Source of the DNA: Anaeromyces robustus
Lineage: Eukaryota > Neocallimastigomycota > Neocallimastigomycetes > Neocallimastigales > Neocallimastigaceae
Direction: 5' to 3'
Assembly (NCBI GenBank): GCA_002104895.1
Contig: MCFG01000214.1
Location: forward strand, 17,501 to 80,000
DNA length: 62,500 nt
In this document: piece after piece, positions 25,226 through 35,339 of the stretch
How positions within the stretch are numbered: the first letter of the stretch is position 1
Layout of the letters: each line of letters starts with the position of its first letter
Notes under the pieces: generated by a model
Databases searched by the model: none
Told to the model about the DNA's origin: nothing
Seen by the model: only the letters and a program-made list of their open reading frames with translations
Translations under genes and position numbers: made by a program

Positions 25226-27540
25226 TTTATTGTACTTTTTTTTTACCAAATTTCAATATCTTTAGAGATTAATTTTCAAAAAAAAATTTATAATAATATA
25301 TTTATACTTTTTTACTACTGCCAAATATTTATTTATTTTATTATTATTTATTTATTTATTTATTTATAAATTGATTTATTTATTTATTATTTATTTATCT
25401 ATTTATTTTATTATTATTTAATTTTCTGTATTTTTTTATTATTATTAAATAAATAAATAAGCCATTTATTTACATATATATTACTATATATTACTATATA
25501 TTACTACATATATTATTATGTAATAATAACGTGACTAATTAAGTTTTAAATTTTAATAATTAAATTTGTAGATCAACTTGTTATTAAATATTAGGTAATG
25601 AAAATTTGTGGAAATTGGATTTCAAAAATTTAAAATTAAATAAATAAATAATAATTAAATAAATAAATATTAAATAAAAATTAAATGAATAAATTAAATA
25701 ATAAATAAATAATAATCTATCCTAGTGTAAATCATTTTTTACTTAATATTTTATTATAATAAATAAAATATAATTATATTTTATTATATTAAACAGATTA
25801 TATAGATTAAATATTTGATATATTTTATATATTTAGAAATATTGATTTTTATTTTTTTTATTTTATTTTCTCTCTCTCTTTTACTATAGATATAAATATT
25901 AATATAAATATTATTATAAATATTATAAATATTATAAATATTATATATAATTAATAATAATAAAAATACAATTTTTATAAGTAATTTATTTTTATAATGT
26001 TTGGTGTGGGATGTGATGTGACTAAACAACCCAACATTTTTTTTCCTAAATTTTACTTTTTTTAATCTCTAACAATAATTAGTAATTAATAATTAATAAT
26101 TAATAATTAATTAATAATTGAAAATTAATTAATAATTTGTTGTGTCATTCCAGAACAAAACAACAAGAAACAACAAAAACAAAAAATTAAAAAAAAAATT
26201 TTTTTTATAATAAATAAAGACTAATAAAAAAAAATTTTTTTTTTATCACAACAAAAAAAAGTAAAACAAAAAAGTAAAACAAAAATAAAAAAAATAAAAA
26301 AACCAAAAAGCCAATAATCCTTAAATAAATAAATGAATAAATAATATTTATATAAATAAATGATTAATAAATAAATAAATAAATAAATATTAAAATAAAA
26401 TACAAATTTTTTTTGTTTTTAATTTAATGATAGTAAAAAAAAAAAAGGATTTTAAATTTTTATACCATTTTTGTTAGTTTTTAAGTTTGTTTTTTTGTTT
26501 TTTTACATGAAATGTAGATACCATAAAATAATAAAAATAAAAAATAAAAATAAAAATAAAAAATAAAAAATAAAAAAAAACCTTTAAACTTTATAATGTT
26601 AATTATAATGGTATGATGGTATAAGTTTTCATTTTATGTTTTTCATTGTTTAACAAAACAAAACAATTTAGACTTCATTATAAAAAACTTTTTCAATTTA
26701 AAAATTTAATAAATAAATTAATAATAAAATAAATAAATAAATAAATTAAATTATTTTATAATAAAATTTATTTTTTTACATATTAATTTATTAATTTTTT
26801 TTTTTTTTTAGGACAAGAAAATAAAAATAAAAATAAAAAATAAACTAATTAAATTATATAAAATTTATATTTTATATTTTATATTAATATATTTTAAAAA
26901 ATCAAAATGTAACCTATAAATTTACATATACATACATAAAATAAAATACATAAAATACATAAAATAAATACGTGATGCGTATTACAAAAAAAAATAATTA
27001 AAAAAAAGAAAAGGGTTATTTCAATATTAATTTTTTAAAATGATGAGTATTATTATTATTTTTATAACAACAACTATATTTTTTAGTAAACTTAGAATTG
27101 GAGACGACATCCAAATAAAAAGCAAAAATGAATTAATTAATTAATAACAAATAAATAATAATAAATAATAAGAATAATAAATAAGATCAAGAATAAAAGC
27201 TTTATTATATTTTTTAAAAACTTTTTTAAAAAATTAAATTTTCATTTGTTCATTTTATTATTTATCTGTTTATCTATTTATCCATACTTTTTATATTTAG
27301 AAAATATTTACTATTGAAATGTTACATTTTTTTTTATTTGTAGTATAATTTTTTTTAAATAAATATATAAAAAATAAAAAAAATAATATTATATATAAAG
27401 ATAATTTAATATTAATTATATACCATTCATACATTTATTAATTAAAGAAAATAATTTTTTTTTTTTTGAACAGTTGATATAACACTGTTTTTTTTATTTA
27501 TTAAAGAACTTTAGTACTACTTTATTTATTTTTTTTTCAG
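24340..27540. other. Intergenic AT-rich stretch
   Basis: No gene seen. Contents are AAAG/A homopolymers (24655-24730), (TTA)n at 25170-25225, (TAAA)n tracts, AATT tracts (26080-26120) and A-rich (AAATAAAA)n (26530-26578). A 34-codon open frame at 27040-27144 was noted and not called. Confidence 0.75.
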
Positions 27541-28020
27541 ACTAAAGGAAGAGAATACACTTCCATGTTTTTTATTTATTATTATAAATAATTATTAATA
27601 CATTTAAATTTAGTATACATAAATAAAAAATAGATTAAAATAAAAAAAAATACTATCTAAAAATCTATAACATAAATTTTTTATAATGAAAAAAACATAA
27701 TATATTTCTTAAAATAATTATCATTTCAGTGTAGGGTACTATTCGAATTTCACTCCTCTCTATAAATTGGTAAAATAATATAAAATAAATAAAAAAGTAA
27801 CATTTAAATTAAAAGATAGTGTGGTGTCATGGCGTCCACTAAAACTCCCCCTTGAGTAATTATCTTCATTTCTAATAAAAGGAAGATGACTCCGAAAACC
27901 TTGTGGTTGAAATAATATCACAATTCAAAATATAGTTATTATTATGGCTTATCGATTCAACGTCGACGCAAATAACAACTTTCTTTTGAAACTATTCCAC
28001 TCTTAAAGGCTATTTTTGAG
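27541..28020. repeat. Dispersed repeat, copy 1
   Basis: About 480 bp, similar in the same order and orientation to 46361-46790. Shared landmarks are ACTAAA(G/A)GAA, ACTTCCATGTTTTTTATT, AATAGATTAAAA, AAGATAGT(G/A)T, GTCCACTAAA, CATTTCTAATAA, TGAAATAATATCAC and TTCGAT/TCGATT near the end. It is less AT-rich than its flanks and has no open frame. It looks like a worn, non-autonomous element or the remnant of a duplicated gene. Confidence 0.7.
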
Positions 28021-28489
28021 TTATAGACATATTCACAGCGTAAAACATATGATATCTAGATTAAGATGAGGATATTTATAACCCAACATAATAATATATT
28101 TATATTTAGAAATCATAAAATTTATATTTATCATAGTTTTTTTTTTACCTTTATAATTACTTGTTTATTAGTAAGATTATTCCAATACTAATTTTTAATT
28201 TTCTCTAACCCTTGACAAATTTCACGGATATATATATATATATATAAACAATTTTATTTATTATTCTTTTGTTTACATATTCTATATAGTAATGACCATA
28301 AGAATATAATTCCATATATATCAACTATTGTACTATAAAATATTTTTAGATGGGGGCTAATATATATATATATATATATAAAACTATTTTTTTTTCTAAC
28401 CTTTTCATATTATTTACTTATTTTAATAATTATACAAATAAAAATATAATAATTTTCATTTAATATAAAATATAAAAATAAATTTATCA
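28021..28489. other. Intergenic AT-rich stretch
   Basis: No gene seen; it contains two (TA)n runs (28230-28246 and 28360-28381). Confidence 0.7.
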
Positions 28490-29336
28490 AAACTGTTAAG
28501 AGTACATTAATGAATACATTTTACAGTATATTAGATTATATTAATTAAATCAAGTTTTTATATACTTTAAACTAATTAATAATAAAAGAGGATTGTAATA
28601 ATTTTTTTAATTTTTAATTTTATTTATTTATTTATTTATTTATTTTTATTTAATAGTTTAATTGACAACACAAAAATAAATTGTAAACATTTTTCTTATT
28701 AATTAGTATTTTTAATTTTATTTATTTATTTATTTATTTAATTTTATTTATATTTATTTATTTTTTATTTATATTTATTTAACAATTTTAAACAATTTAT
28801 TTTTTTATTATATATTTTTATATATAAGTTATAATTATTATCAATATATCTTTTTTACAGATATAATTAATAATAAACTAAATTATGATTTATAATTTAT
28901 AAGTTATAATTTATGATTTTTTGATATTATATTATAATATGTATTGGATAATTAATAGTATTTTTATATTTTTTAAATTGTATATATATTTATATATACA
29001 TATAATGATTATATATATAAATATAACCATTATATTTAATAATATAATGATTATATTTATATTTATTTATTTTTACAAATTCTAAGAATTTCAGTTAAAT
29101 AATTAAAAAACAAAAACATTTTGTTTTTTAATTAAAAAAAAATTTTTTTTAACTTCAATTAAAATTTTAAATTTCAATATAAAATGAAAAAAATTTCGAA
29201 TATTCTATTGTTCTATAACTTATTTGTTATATATTAAATTGTAATTTTTTAATTACGTAAAAACTTGATTTAATAATATAATTTAATTTTAATAAATTGT
29301 AAAATGTATACATTAATGCATTTTTAACAGTTTTGA
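28490..29336. repeat. Foldback-like unit with 75-bp inverted ends; scar of an LRR locus
   Basis: The left end (28490-28562, AAAACTGTTAAGAGTACATTAATG...) is the reverse complement of the right end (29257-29336, ...CATTAATGCATTTTTAACAGTTTT). Between the ends, 28648-29060 matches, in inverted orientation, the 3' flank of the LRR gene (about 33990-34330). Next to it, 29084-29180 matches, also inverted, the LRR 5' flank (about 31985-32126). The coding part is missing. This looks like a third LRR locus reduced to its flanks. Confidence 0.6.
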
Positions 29337-29539
29337 TTATTTCATAATGTGGCTTTAATAATCTACGTTAAATAATTTTTATTATGTTATATTAAAAATG
29401 TACTTAAATAGTAAAATAATAAATAATAATTATATATTTAATTAAAAAGTGTTTTTTTTGGGAGAAGTGCATTTCGGAATCGTGCATTTCGGTTATTGTA
29501 TGTGGCTTGATGATAAAATATTTTATAGCCACATTTATC

Positions 29540-29875
29540 AAAAATAAATAAATAAATAAATAAATAAATATATAAATAACTAAATAAAATCTAAATAATA
29601 TTTTATTAATAATCTTTTAAATAATATTTTGTTAAAAATTGTATTATAAAAAAGGACTTGTTCTGTTATCATTAAATAAATAAAACTATTATAATTATTA
29701 AATAAATAATTATTGTAATAAATAATAAATAAATAAATAAATAAATAAATACATAAATAATTAAATAAGATTAAATATTATTTTATTAATAATCTTTTAA
29801 ATAATATTTTGTTAAAAATTGTATATAAAAAAGGACTTGATCTGTTATCATTAAATAAATAAAACTATTATATTT
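29540..29875. repeat. Tandem duplication of about 180 bp inside the MULE
   Basis: Two copies run from (AAAT)n through ATTTTATTAATAATCTTTTA, TTTTGTTAAAAATTGTA, AAAAAAGGACTTG(T/A)TCTG and TTATCATTAAATAAATAAAAC. They are separated by a few substitutions. Confidence 0.85.
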
Positions 29876-29900
29876 TAAAAATAATTATTTACATAAATAT

Positions 29901-30235
29901 AATATTAATAATTGGAATTATTATAAGAATATAGAGCATATAACAAATAATGCTTCAGAATCTTTTAATAATTACTTAAATAATTTATTTCCAAAAAAAC
30001 CTTCATTTTTTTAAATTAATTTATAAATTAAAAAAAGAAGAATCCTTATCCTACAATGATTACGAAAGGAGAATTAATGGAATAAAAAATAATTAGAAAA
30101 ACTGATGAAATAAAAAATATAATTGAAAATTATAAATATATGGAAAAAGATTATATTTATAATGGATATGATAGAAAAGATATTGTTGAATTATGGTATA
30201 ATTGCTTAATTGATTTAAATAATAAAAAATACTAA
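29901..30235 (+). pseudogene. MULE transposase C-terminal remnant
   Basis: Three reading-frame pieces. The first reads WNYYKNIEHITNNASESFNNYLNNLFPKKPSFF, then an extra T in a T7 run shifts to KLIYKLKKEESLSYNDYERRINGI. A second shift gives TDEIKNIIENYKYMEKDYIYNGYDRKDIVELWYNCL and a stop at 30233-30235. The pattern W-N-Y...TNN-ESFNN-L...FPKKPSFFKLI-LKKEE is the conserved tail of MULE/FLYWCH-associated transposases (RTNN-EG-HN-L...HP-IW-LI-LK-EQ). The catalytic DDE part is absent, so this copy cannot move by itself. Confidence 0.7.
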
Positions 30236-30394
30236 TTTTTTATTATAAACTAGTATTTTTCTAACCTTTTTAAATTATATGTTATGCCTAATTATTGTTC
30301 TTGTAACAATATAAGGAAATAAATTTACTTTAAGATTTTTTTAGCTAGTTTTTAGCTAAATTATATCTAAAACTGATCTATTTAACTATAATTA

Positions 30395-30550
30395 AAATAT
30401 AATTAATATCAATATCAAAATTTTTAGTATAAAAATATTATTAATAACAATATCAAAATTTTTAATATAAATATATTATTATTAATATCAATATCAAATT
30501 TTTTAGTATAAAAATATTATCAATATCAATGTCAATTTTATTTAGTAAAA
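30395..30550. repeat. Tandem repeat, about 50 bp x 4
   Basis: Four degenerate copies of AATATCAATATCAAAATTTTTAGTATAAAAATATTATT-like sequence inside the MULE. Confidence 0.7.
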
Positions 30551-31030
30551 ATAATAATATTAATTATTAATTATGTTTAAAAAATCATTAAATAAATATT
30601 TTTTTATTTTTTATTATTTTATTAAAATTTTAGTTATTATTATTACAATTTAATAATAAAATAAATTAAAATATTTTATATAAATAATTTTAAATATAAA
30701 TGAAAAATATTATAAAATATTAAATAAAATAAAAGACTTTGAAAAAATATGATTTTTGTTTGTTTGTAAAAGTTAATGAATAACTTGAATCTTTCTTTTT
30801 TAAATTTTTTTTGTATTTTTTTGTATTTTTTTTTCAATTCTTTGATTTTATTATAATTTTTTTAATTATTTTTATTTCATTTTTTAATTTATAATTTTTA
30901 ATTATTATTTATTTATTTATTCATTTATTTAATATATAAAATTTCATGCGCCACAGATTCCGAAATGCACAATTCCGAAATGCACGATTCCGAAATGCAC
31001 GATTGCGAAATGCACCACATTCGTTTTTTT

Positions 31031-31744
31031 TTTAATAAGAGAATTTTTATAAACTAATTTTTTTAAATAAAATTTATTTAATTATTCCTAAAAAAGAAAA
31101 AACCTTTGTTACATCATAATGTTTATAATATTTATAGATCAATAGAATATTCAGAAGTAGGAAAAAAATAAAAAAAAAGAAAAAAAGAAAAAAAGAAAAA
31201 GAATAAAAGAATAAAAGAAAGAGTTTTATTGAAATTTTTTTTTTTTTTTTTTTTTTAAAAAATATTAATAATAATATATTTAAAAAAAATGTTCTTGAAT
31301 TTTTAATTACAAATTCAAGAACAATTGTTATAAGAAAGTTTACTGAAAAAGATAAACAAATTATTAAATTGAAAAAACTTCAATTATATCATAATTTTTA
31401 TAAGTTATAGAAAAATAAATAGAATATTCAAAAGAAGAAGAAGAAAATAGTAAAAAAGGAAAAAAAAAGAATAAAAGAATAAAAGAAAAAGCTTTATTGA
31501 AATTGTTTTTTAATGAATATTAAATAATAGAAAATAAAAAACTATTTATTAATAATATAAGTAAATATTATATACGAATAATTGAATGCTATTTGTTTTT
31601 TAAAATAAATATAATGAAAAAAATATAAATAAATAAATAAATATAAATAAATGAATGAATGAATAAATAAATAATTTAGTTTTTTTTCTGTATATTATGC
31701 TTTTTTATGTGTAGAAATTTTAATATTAAGATTATGTTAGTCAT

Positions 31745-31785
<41 letters not shown>

Positions 31786-31935
31786 TTATAATATATGTAT
31801 TATATATAAATAATAATAAAAAAATATAAAAGTTATATATATAATAAATAATAATGTAATTATTATTATTAATATTGTTAAAATTATATTTAAAAATACA
31901 TAAAATAAATTAATAAAATTTATGTAAACATTTTT
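31031..31935. repeat. Direct repeat D1
   Basis: Matches D2 (34541-35303) in the same orientation. Landmarks are AAAGAAAAAACCTTTGTTAC(A/G)TCATAATG, ATCAATAGAATATTCAGAAG, AAAAGAATAAAAGAAAAAG, ATTATATACGAATAATT and GTTATATATATAATAAATAATAAT. An extra internal partial copy of the first part sits at about 31370-31500. Confidence 0.8.
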
Positions 31936-32134
31936 TTAATTTATATATAGAGTTATAAATTATTGAATAAGAGAATATTCGATAAATATATAATTTTTTA
32001 TTAAAAATTTAAAATTTTAATTGAAGTTAAAAAAAATTTTTTTTTAATTACAATACAAATTTAGTAATTAAAAAACAAAGACATTTTGTTTTTTAATTAC
32101 TAAACTGAAATTCTTAGAATTTGTAGGAATAAAG

Positions 32135-32142
32135 TATAAAAG
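32135..32142 (+). promoter_or_regulatory. Probable TATA box of the LRR gene
   Basis: TATAAAAG with TTTTCAAG starting 15 bp later; 192 bp upstream of the ATG. A second TATAAAAA lies at about 32301, nearer the start. Confidence 0.45.
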
Positions 32143-32333
32143 TAAAAAATTTTCAAGATTTTTTTAGTTCTTCAAAAAAAATAATCAATAAATAAAACAA
32201 TAAATAAAAAAAAACGAACTTTTATAAAAAAATAAATAAAAAAGAATATTAAATTATATTCTAAAAATATAAATAATTTTAATAAATCTAAAATAAAAGT
32301 ATAAAAAAGTTATTTCAAATAAAAAGAAAGAAA

Positions 32334-33650
32334 ATGCAATTCAAGAATATTTTAAAGGTCGCTAGTGCTCTCTTCTTAGCTGCTCCATCTTTAGCTTATT
32401 TCTCAAGAGATTGTGATGAATTAAATGAAAAATTAGTTGCTAATGTTGAAAAGAATTTACATGAAGGTGAAGATATTAACGATTTCCCTCCAATTCAAGA
32501 ATGTGGTGTTACTAAACAAGGAAAAATTGATGAATTATATTTAATAAGTAAAAGACTTGATGAAGAAGCTGTTAAAGATACTATTTTATCTAATCAAAAT
32601 ATTAGAGACCTTATTTATTTTGTTGATGATGATTATTATCAACGTGAATTAGCTACTTACAGTGCATTCCCATATATTATTAGTGAATTACCAAAATTAG
32701 AAAATTTAACTTTAAAATATAATCATGTCTTTTTATATCAAGGTTATTATCCTTCAGTTGAAAAAGAAATTGATCCTTCCTGTTTATCTGCTAAAAATCT
32801 TAAATCACTTACTCTTGATCATATTGAAATTAATGATGATATCATCAATAAGCTTTCCAAAACTTCTATTCAAACCTTAAATGTCATTTCAGGAGATGAA
32901 AAAGAAGGCAAATGGAAACATGATCAATATTACCTTGATTTAAAACCACTTATTAAAAAAATACCAAATATTACTGTTGATGGTATAACTCTTATTAATT
33001 ATGATAAATATACTGGAAAGTGTCAAAAATTAGAACAAATTTTAAAGAATAATATTAAAAAGAATTTAAGAGATGGTGAAACCATGGATGAATTTATTCC
33101 TCTTAGAAGTTGTAAACTTGATAAGAAAGGTAAAATTAGTGAAATGAATTTAGTTAGTGAAAGAAATGATCAATCTACTATTGAAAAAGTTATTTCTCAA
33201 AATTCTTCTTCTTTAACTAAACTTACTTATGTTATTGACAATGACTTTTATCAACGTGATCCAGCTGTTTATGATGATTTCCCATTAAATCTCGGTAAAC
33301 TTTCTAAATTAGAAGAATTAACTTTAAAATACAATAATGAAAAATTTGAACATGGTGATTACTTCTTTGAAGAAAGAGAAATTGATCCATCTCTTCTTAA
33401 AAACTTTTCAAATGGAACATTAAAGGTTTTAACTCTTGATCATATTAAATTTACTGATGAAATTTTCAAACAAATAACTAGCATTAAATCTCTTGAAAAA
33501 CTTGTTATTATTACAGGAGAAGATAAACCAGGAGAAAGTCAACATGATAGTATCGTAATTAAATTCATGGATAATAATATTAGAAAAGATTATGGTCTTA
33601 AGAACCTTGAAGAAATTATTATTGATAATGAAAGTGTAAATTATAATTAA
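32334..33650 (+). CDS. Secreted leucine-rich-repeat-like protein with two tandem units
   Basis: Single exon, 438 aa. Residues 1-21 are a signal peptide ending ..APSLA. The mature protein is two copies of a unit of about 200 residues (about 24-215 and 225-438). Each unit starts C-(D/Q)-L-ExL...N(I/V)xKNLxxGExxxxF-PxxxC and continues through GKIxExxLxS, a Y-V-DDxYQR segment, L-xLExLTLKYN, EIDPS-L, LK-LTLDHI and a final ITGE/ISGDEK. Leu spacing is that of irregular LRRs, with conserved Cys pairs near each unit's N-terminus. It is probably a surface or secreted binding protein; no enzyme motif is seen. An inverted, deleted paralog lies 2.3 kb downstream. The ATG follows an A-rich leader and is the only start that gives the signal peptide. 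Confidence 0.82.
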   Translation: MQFKNILKVASALFLAAPSLAYFSRDCDELNEKLVANVEKNLHEGEDINDFPPIQECGVTKQGKIDELYLISKRLDEEAVKDTILSNQNIRDLIYFVDDDYYQRELATYSAFPYIISELPKLENLTLKYNHVFLYQGYYPSVEKEIDPSCLSAKNLKSLTLDHIEINDDIINKLSKTSIQTLNVISGDEKEGKWKHDQYYLDLKPLIKKIPNITVDGITLINYDKYTGKCQKLEQILKNNIKKNLRDGETMDEFIPLRSCKLDKKGKISEMNLVSERNDQSTIEKVISQNSSSLTKLTYVIDNDFYQRDPAVYDDFPLNLGKLSKLEELTLKYNNEKFEHGDYFFEEREIDPSLLKNFSNGTLKVLTLDHIKFTDEIFKQITSIKSLEKLVIITGEDKPGESQHDSIVIKFMDNNIRKDYGLKNLEEIIIDNESVNYN

Positions 33651-33670
33651 GATGGTGAAAATAATCTTGA

Positions 33671-33723
33671 ATATTAAAATTAAAATTAAAATTAAAATTA
33701 AAATTAAAATTAAAATTAAAATT
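33671..33723. repeat. (AAAATT)n hexanucleotide tract after the LRR stop
   Basis: About 8-9 perfect copies of a 6-bp unit just downstream of the stop codon. Confidence 0.9.
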
Positions 33724-33734
33724 ATAAAAAATGA

Positions 33735-34140
33735 ATATTATATAAAAAAGACAACTTTTAATAGAATTTATAAAAGTTGTCAAAAAATAAAAATAAATAA
33801 ATCTATAAATATTATTAAATATAATAATTATATATATATATATATAATTATTATATGTATATATAAATATATACAAATTAAAAAATATTATTAATTATCA
33901 TACATATATTATAATATCAAAAAATCATAAATATTTTATAAAAAAAATGACAATTTTTAATAAAATTTATAAAAATTGTCAAAAATAAAAATAATTAAAT
34001 AAAAACAATAAATATTATTAAATATAATGGTTATATTTATATATATAATCATATGTATATATAAATATATACAAATTAAAAAATATAAAAATATTATTAA
34101 TTATCCAATACATATTATAATATAATATCAAAAAATCATA
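33735..34140 (+). repeat. Two tandem 190-200 bp units, each with a hairpin, in the LRR 3' flank
   Basis: Each unit begins with a 10-bp stem hairpin. Unit 1 is GACAACTTTT/AAAAGTTGTC (33750-33759 with 33772-33781) and unit 2 is GACAATTTTT/AAAAATTGTC (33949-33958 with 33971-33980). Both then run through ATAATNATTATAT, ATGTATATATAAATATATAC and AAAAAATCATAAAT. A single worn copy of the hairpin survives in the inverted locus at 35834-35866. Confidence 0.75.
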
Positions 34141-34540
34141 AATTATAACTTATAAATTATAAATCATAATTTAGTTTACTATTAATTATATCTTTAAAAA
34201 AGATATATTGATAATAATTATAACTTATATATAAAAATATAATAAAAAAATAAATTGTTTAAAATTGTTAAATAAATATAAATAAAAATAAATAAATTTA
34301 AATAAATAAATAAATAAAATATAAAAATATATAATTAAATTTTTATTTTGTATTTTTTTTAATTAAATATTATTTTATTTCTTAATATGGTTTTCATAAT
34401 TTTTGTTAAAAAAATTTTTATTTTATAATTTTTTTTGCGTCTCATTAAAATGTCCCATTATTAATACGAAATGCAGCAATTCATTTTTTATATTGTTATA
34501 ATATATTAAAATATAGTAATTATATATAGTTATAATATAT

Positions 34541-35119
34541 TTTTATTATGTTATATTAAAAATATACTAAAAAAGTAAAATAATAAGTAATAATTATATA
34601 TTTAAAAAAATGTTCTTTAATTATTAATTAAAAAGTGTATTGTTAATAAGAGGATTTATAGAAAAAGATAAACATTTTTTTTAAATAGAAATTATTTAAT
34701 TATTCTTAAAAAAGAAAAAACCTTTGTTACGTCATAATGTTTATAATATTTATTGATCAATAGAATATTCAGAAGTAGGAAAAAAAAGAAAAAAAGAAAA
34801 AAAAAAAGAATAAAAGAATAAAAGAATAAAAGAATAAAAGAATAAAAGAATAAAAGAATAAAAGAATAAAAGAATAAAAGAAAAAGTTTTATTGAAATTG
34901 TTTTTTGATGAAAATTAAATAATTATTTAGTAATAATATAAGAAAATATTATATACGAATAATTGGATATAATTTGTTTTTTTAAATGAATATAATAAAA
35001 AAAATATAAATAAATAAATGAATCAATAAATAAATAAATATAAATAAATAAATGAATAAGTAAATAAATAATTTAGTATTTTTTTTCTCATATGTATAAA
35101 TTTTAATAATATTAAACAT

Positions 35120-35156
<37 letters not shown>

Positions 35157-35303
35157 TATATTAATATATGTATTATACAAGATATATTAATAAAAAGCAA
35201 AATAAAAGTTATATATATAATAAATAATAATATAATTATTATTACCGTTAAAATTACATTATATATAAAAATAAATTAATAAAATATATGTAAACATTCT
35301 ATT
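34541..35303. repeat. Direct repeat D2; paralogous empty site for the MULE
   Basis: The first 70 bp match the MULE's left flank (about 29380-29451). The rest matches D1, the right flank, so the two flanks are joined here at ...AATTAAAAAGTGTATTGTTAATAAGAG... An expanded 9-bp AAAAGAATA tract (34800-34880) is specific to this copy. Confidence 0.7.
34800..34880. repeat. 9-bp (AAAAGAATA)n tract
   Basis: About 8-9 head-to-tail copies; two copies at the equivalent place in D1. Confidence 0.85.
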
Positions 35304-35339
35304 ATTCTATTTTTTTATTAATTAGTTTTTATTTATAAT

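Larger units (their letters stand above)
29460..31023. mobile_element. Mutator-like (MULE) DNA transposon, decayed
   Basis: The inverted ends are built from iterations of GTGCATTTCGG. Two copies lie at the left (29467-29477 and 29482-29492, after GGGAGAA). Four copies in reverse orientation, with 15-bp spacing, lie at the right (30960-31015, then CACATTCG). T-runs abut both ends (8 T at 29452-29459, 10 T at 31024-31033) and could be an 8-9 bp target duplication, the size typical of MULEs. Inside are a transposase C-terminal remnant (29901-30235) and internal tandem repeats. A paralogous segment at 34541-35303 carries the flanks joined without the element. I infer an old insertion that is no longer autonomous. 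Confidence 0.7.
32229..34330 (+). repeat. Left arm of LRR-locus inverted repeat
   Basis: Contains promoter-proximal DNA, the LRR gene and its 3' flank. The same order occurs inverted at 36490-35340, with the coding part shortened. Arms are separated by about 1 kb holding direct repeat D2. Confidence 0.8.

Noticed and set aside
27040-27144. 34-codon open frame with a hydrophobic start (MMSIIIIFITTTIFFSK)
   Set aside because: Too short. The hydrophobic run comes from an ATT repeat, and there is no donor site or downstream exon that makes sense.
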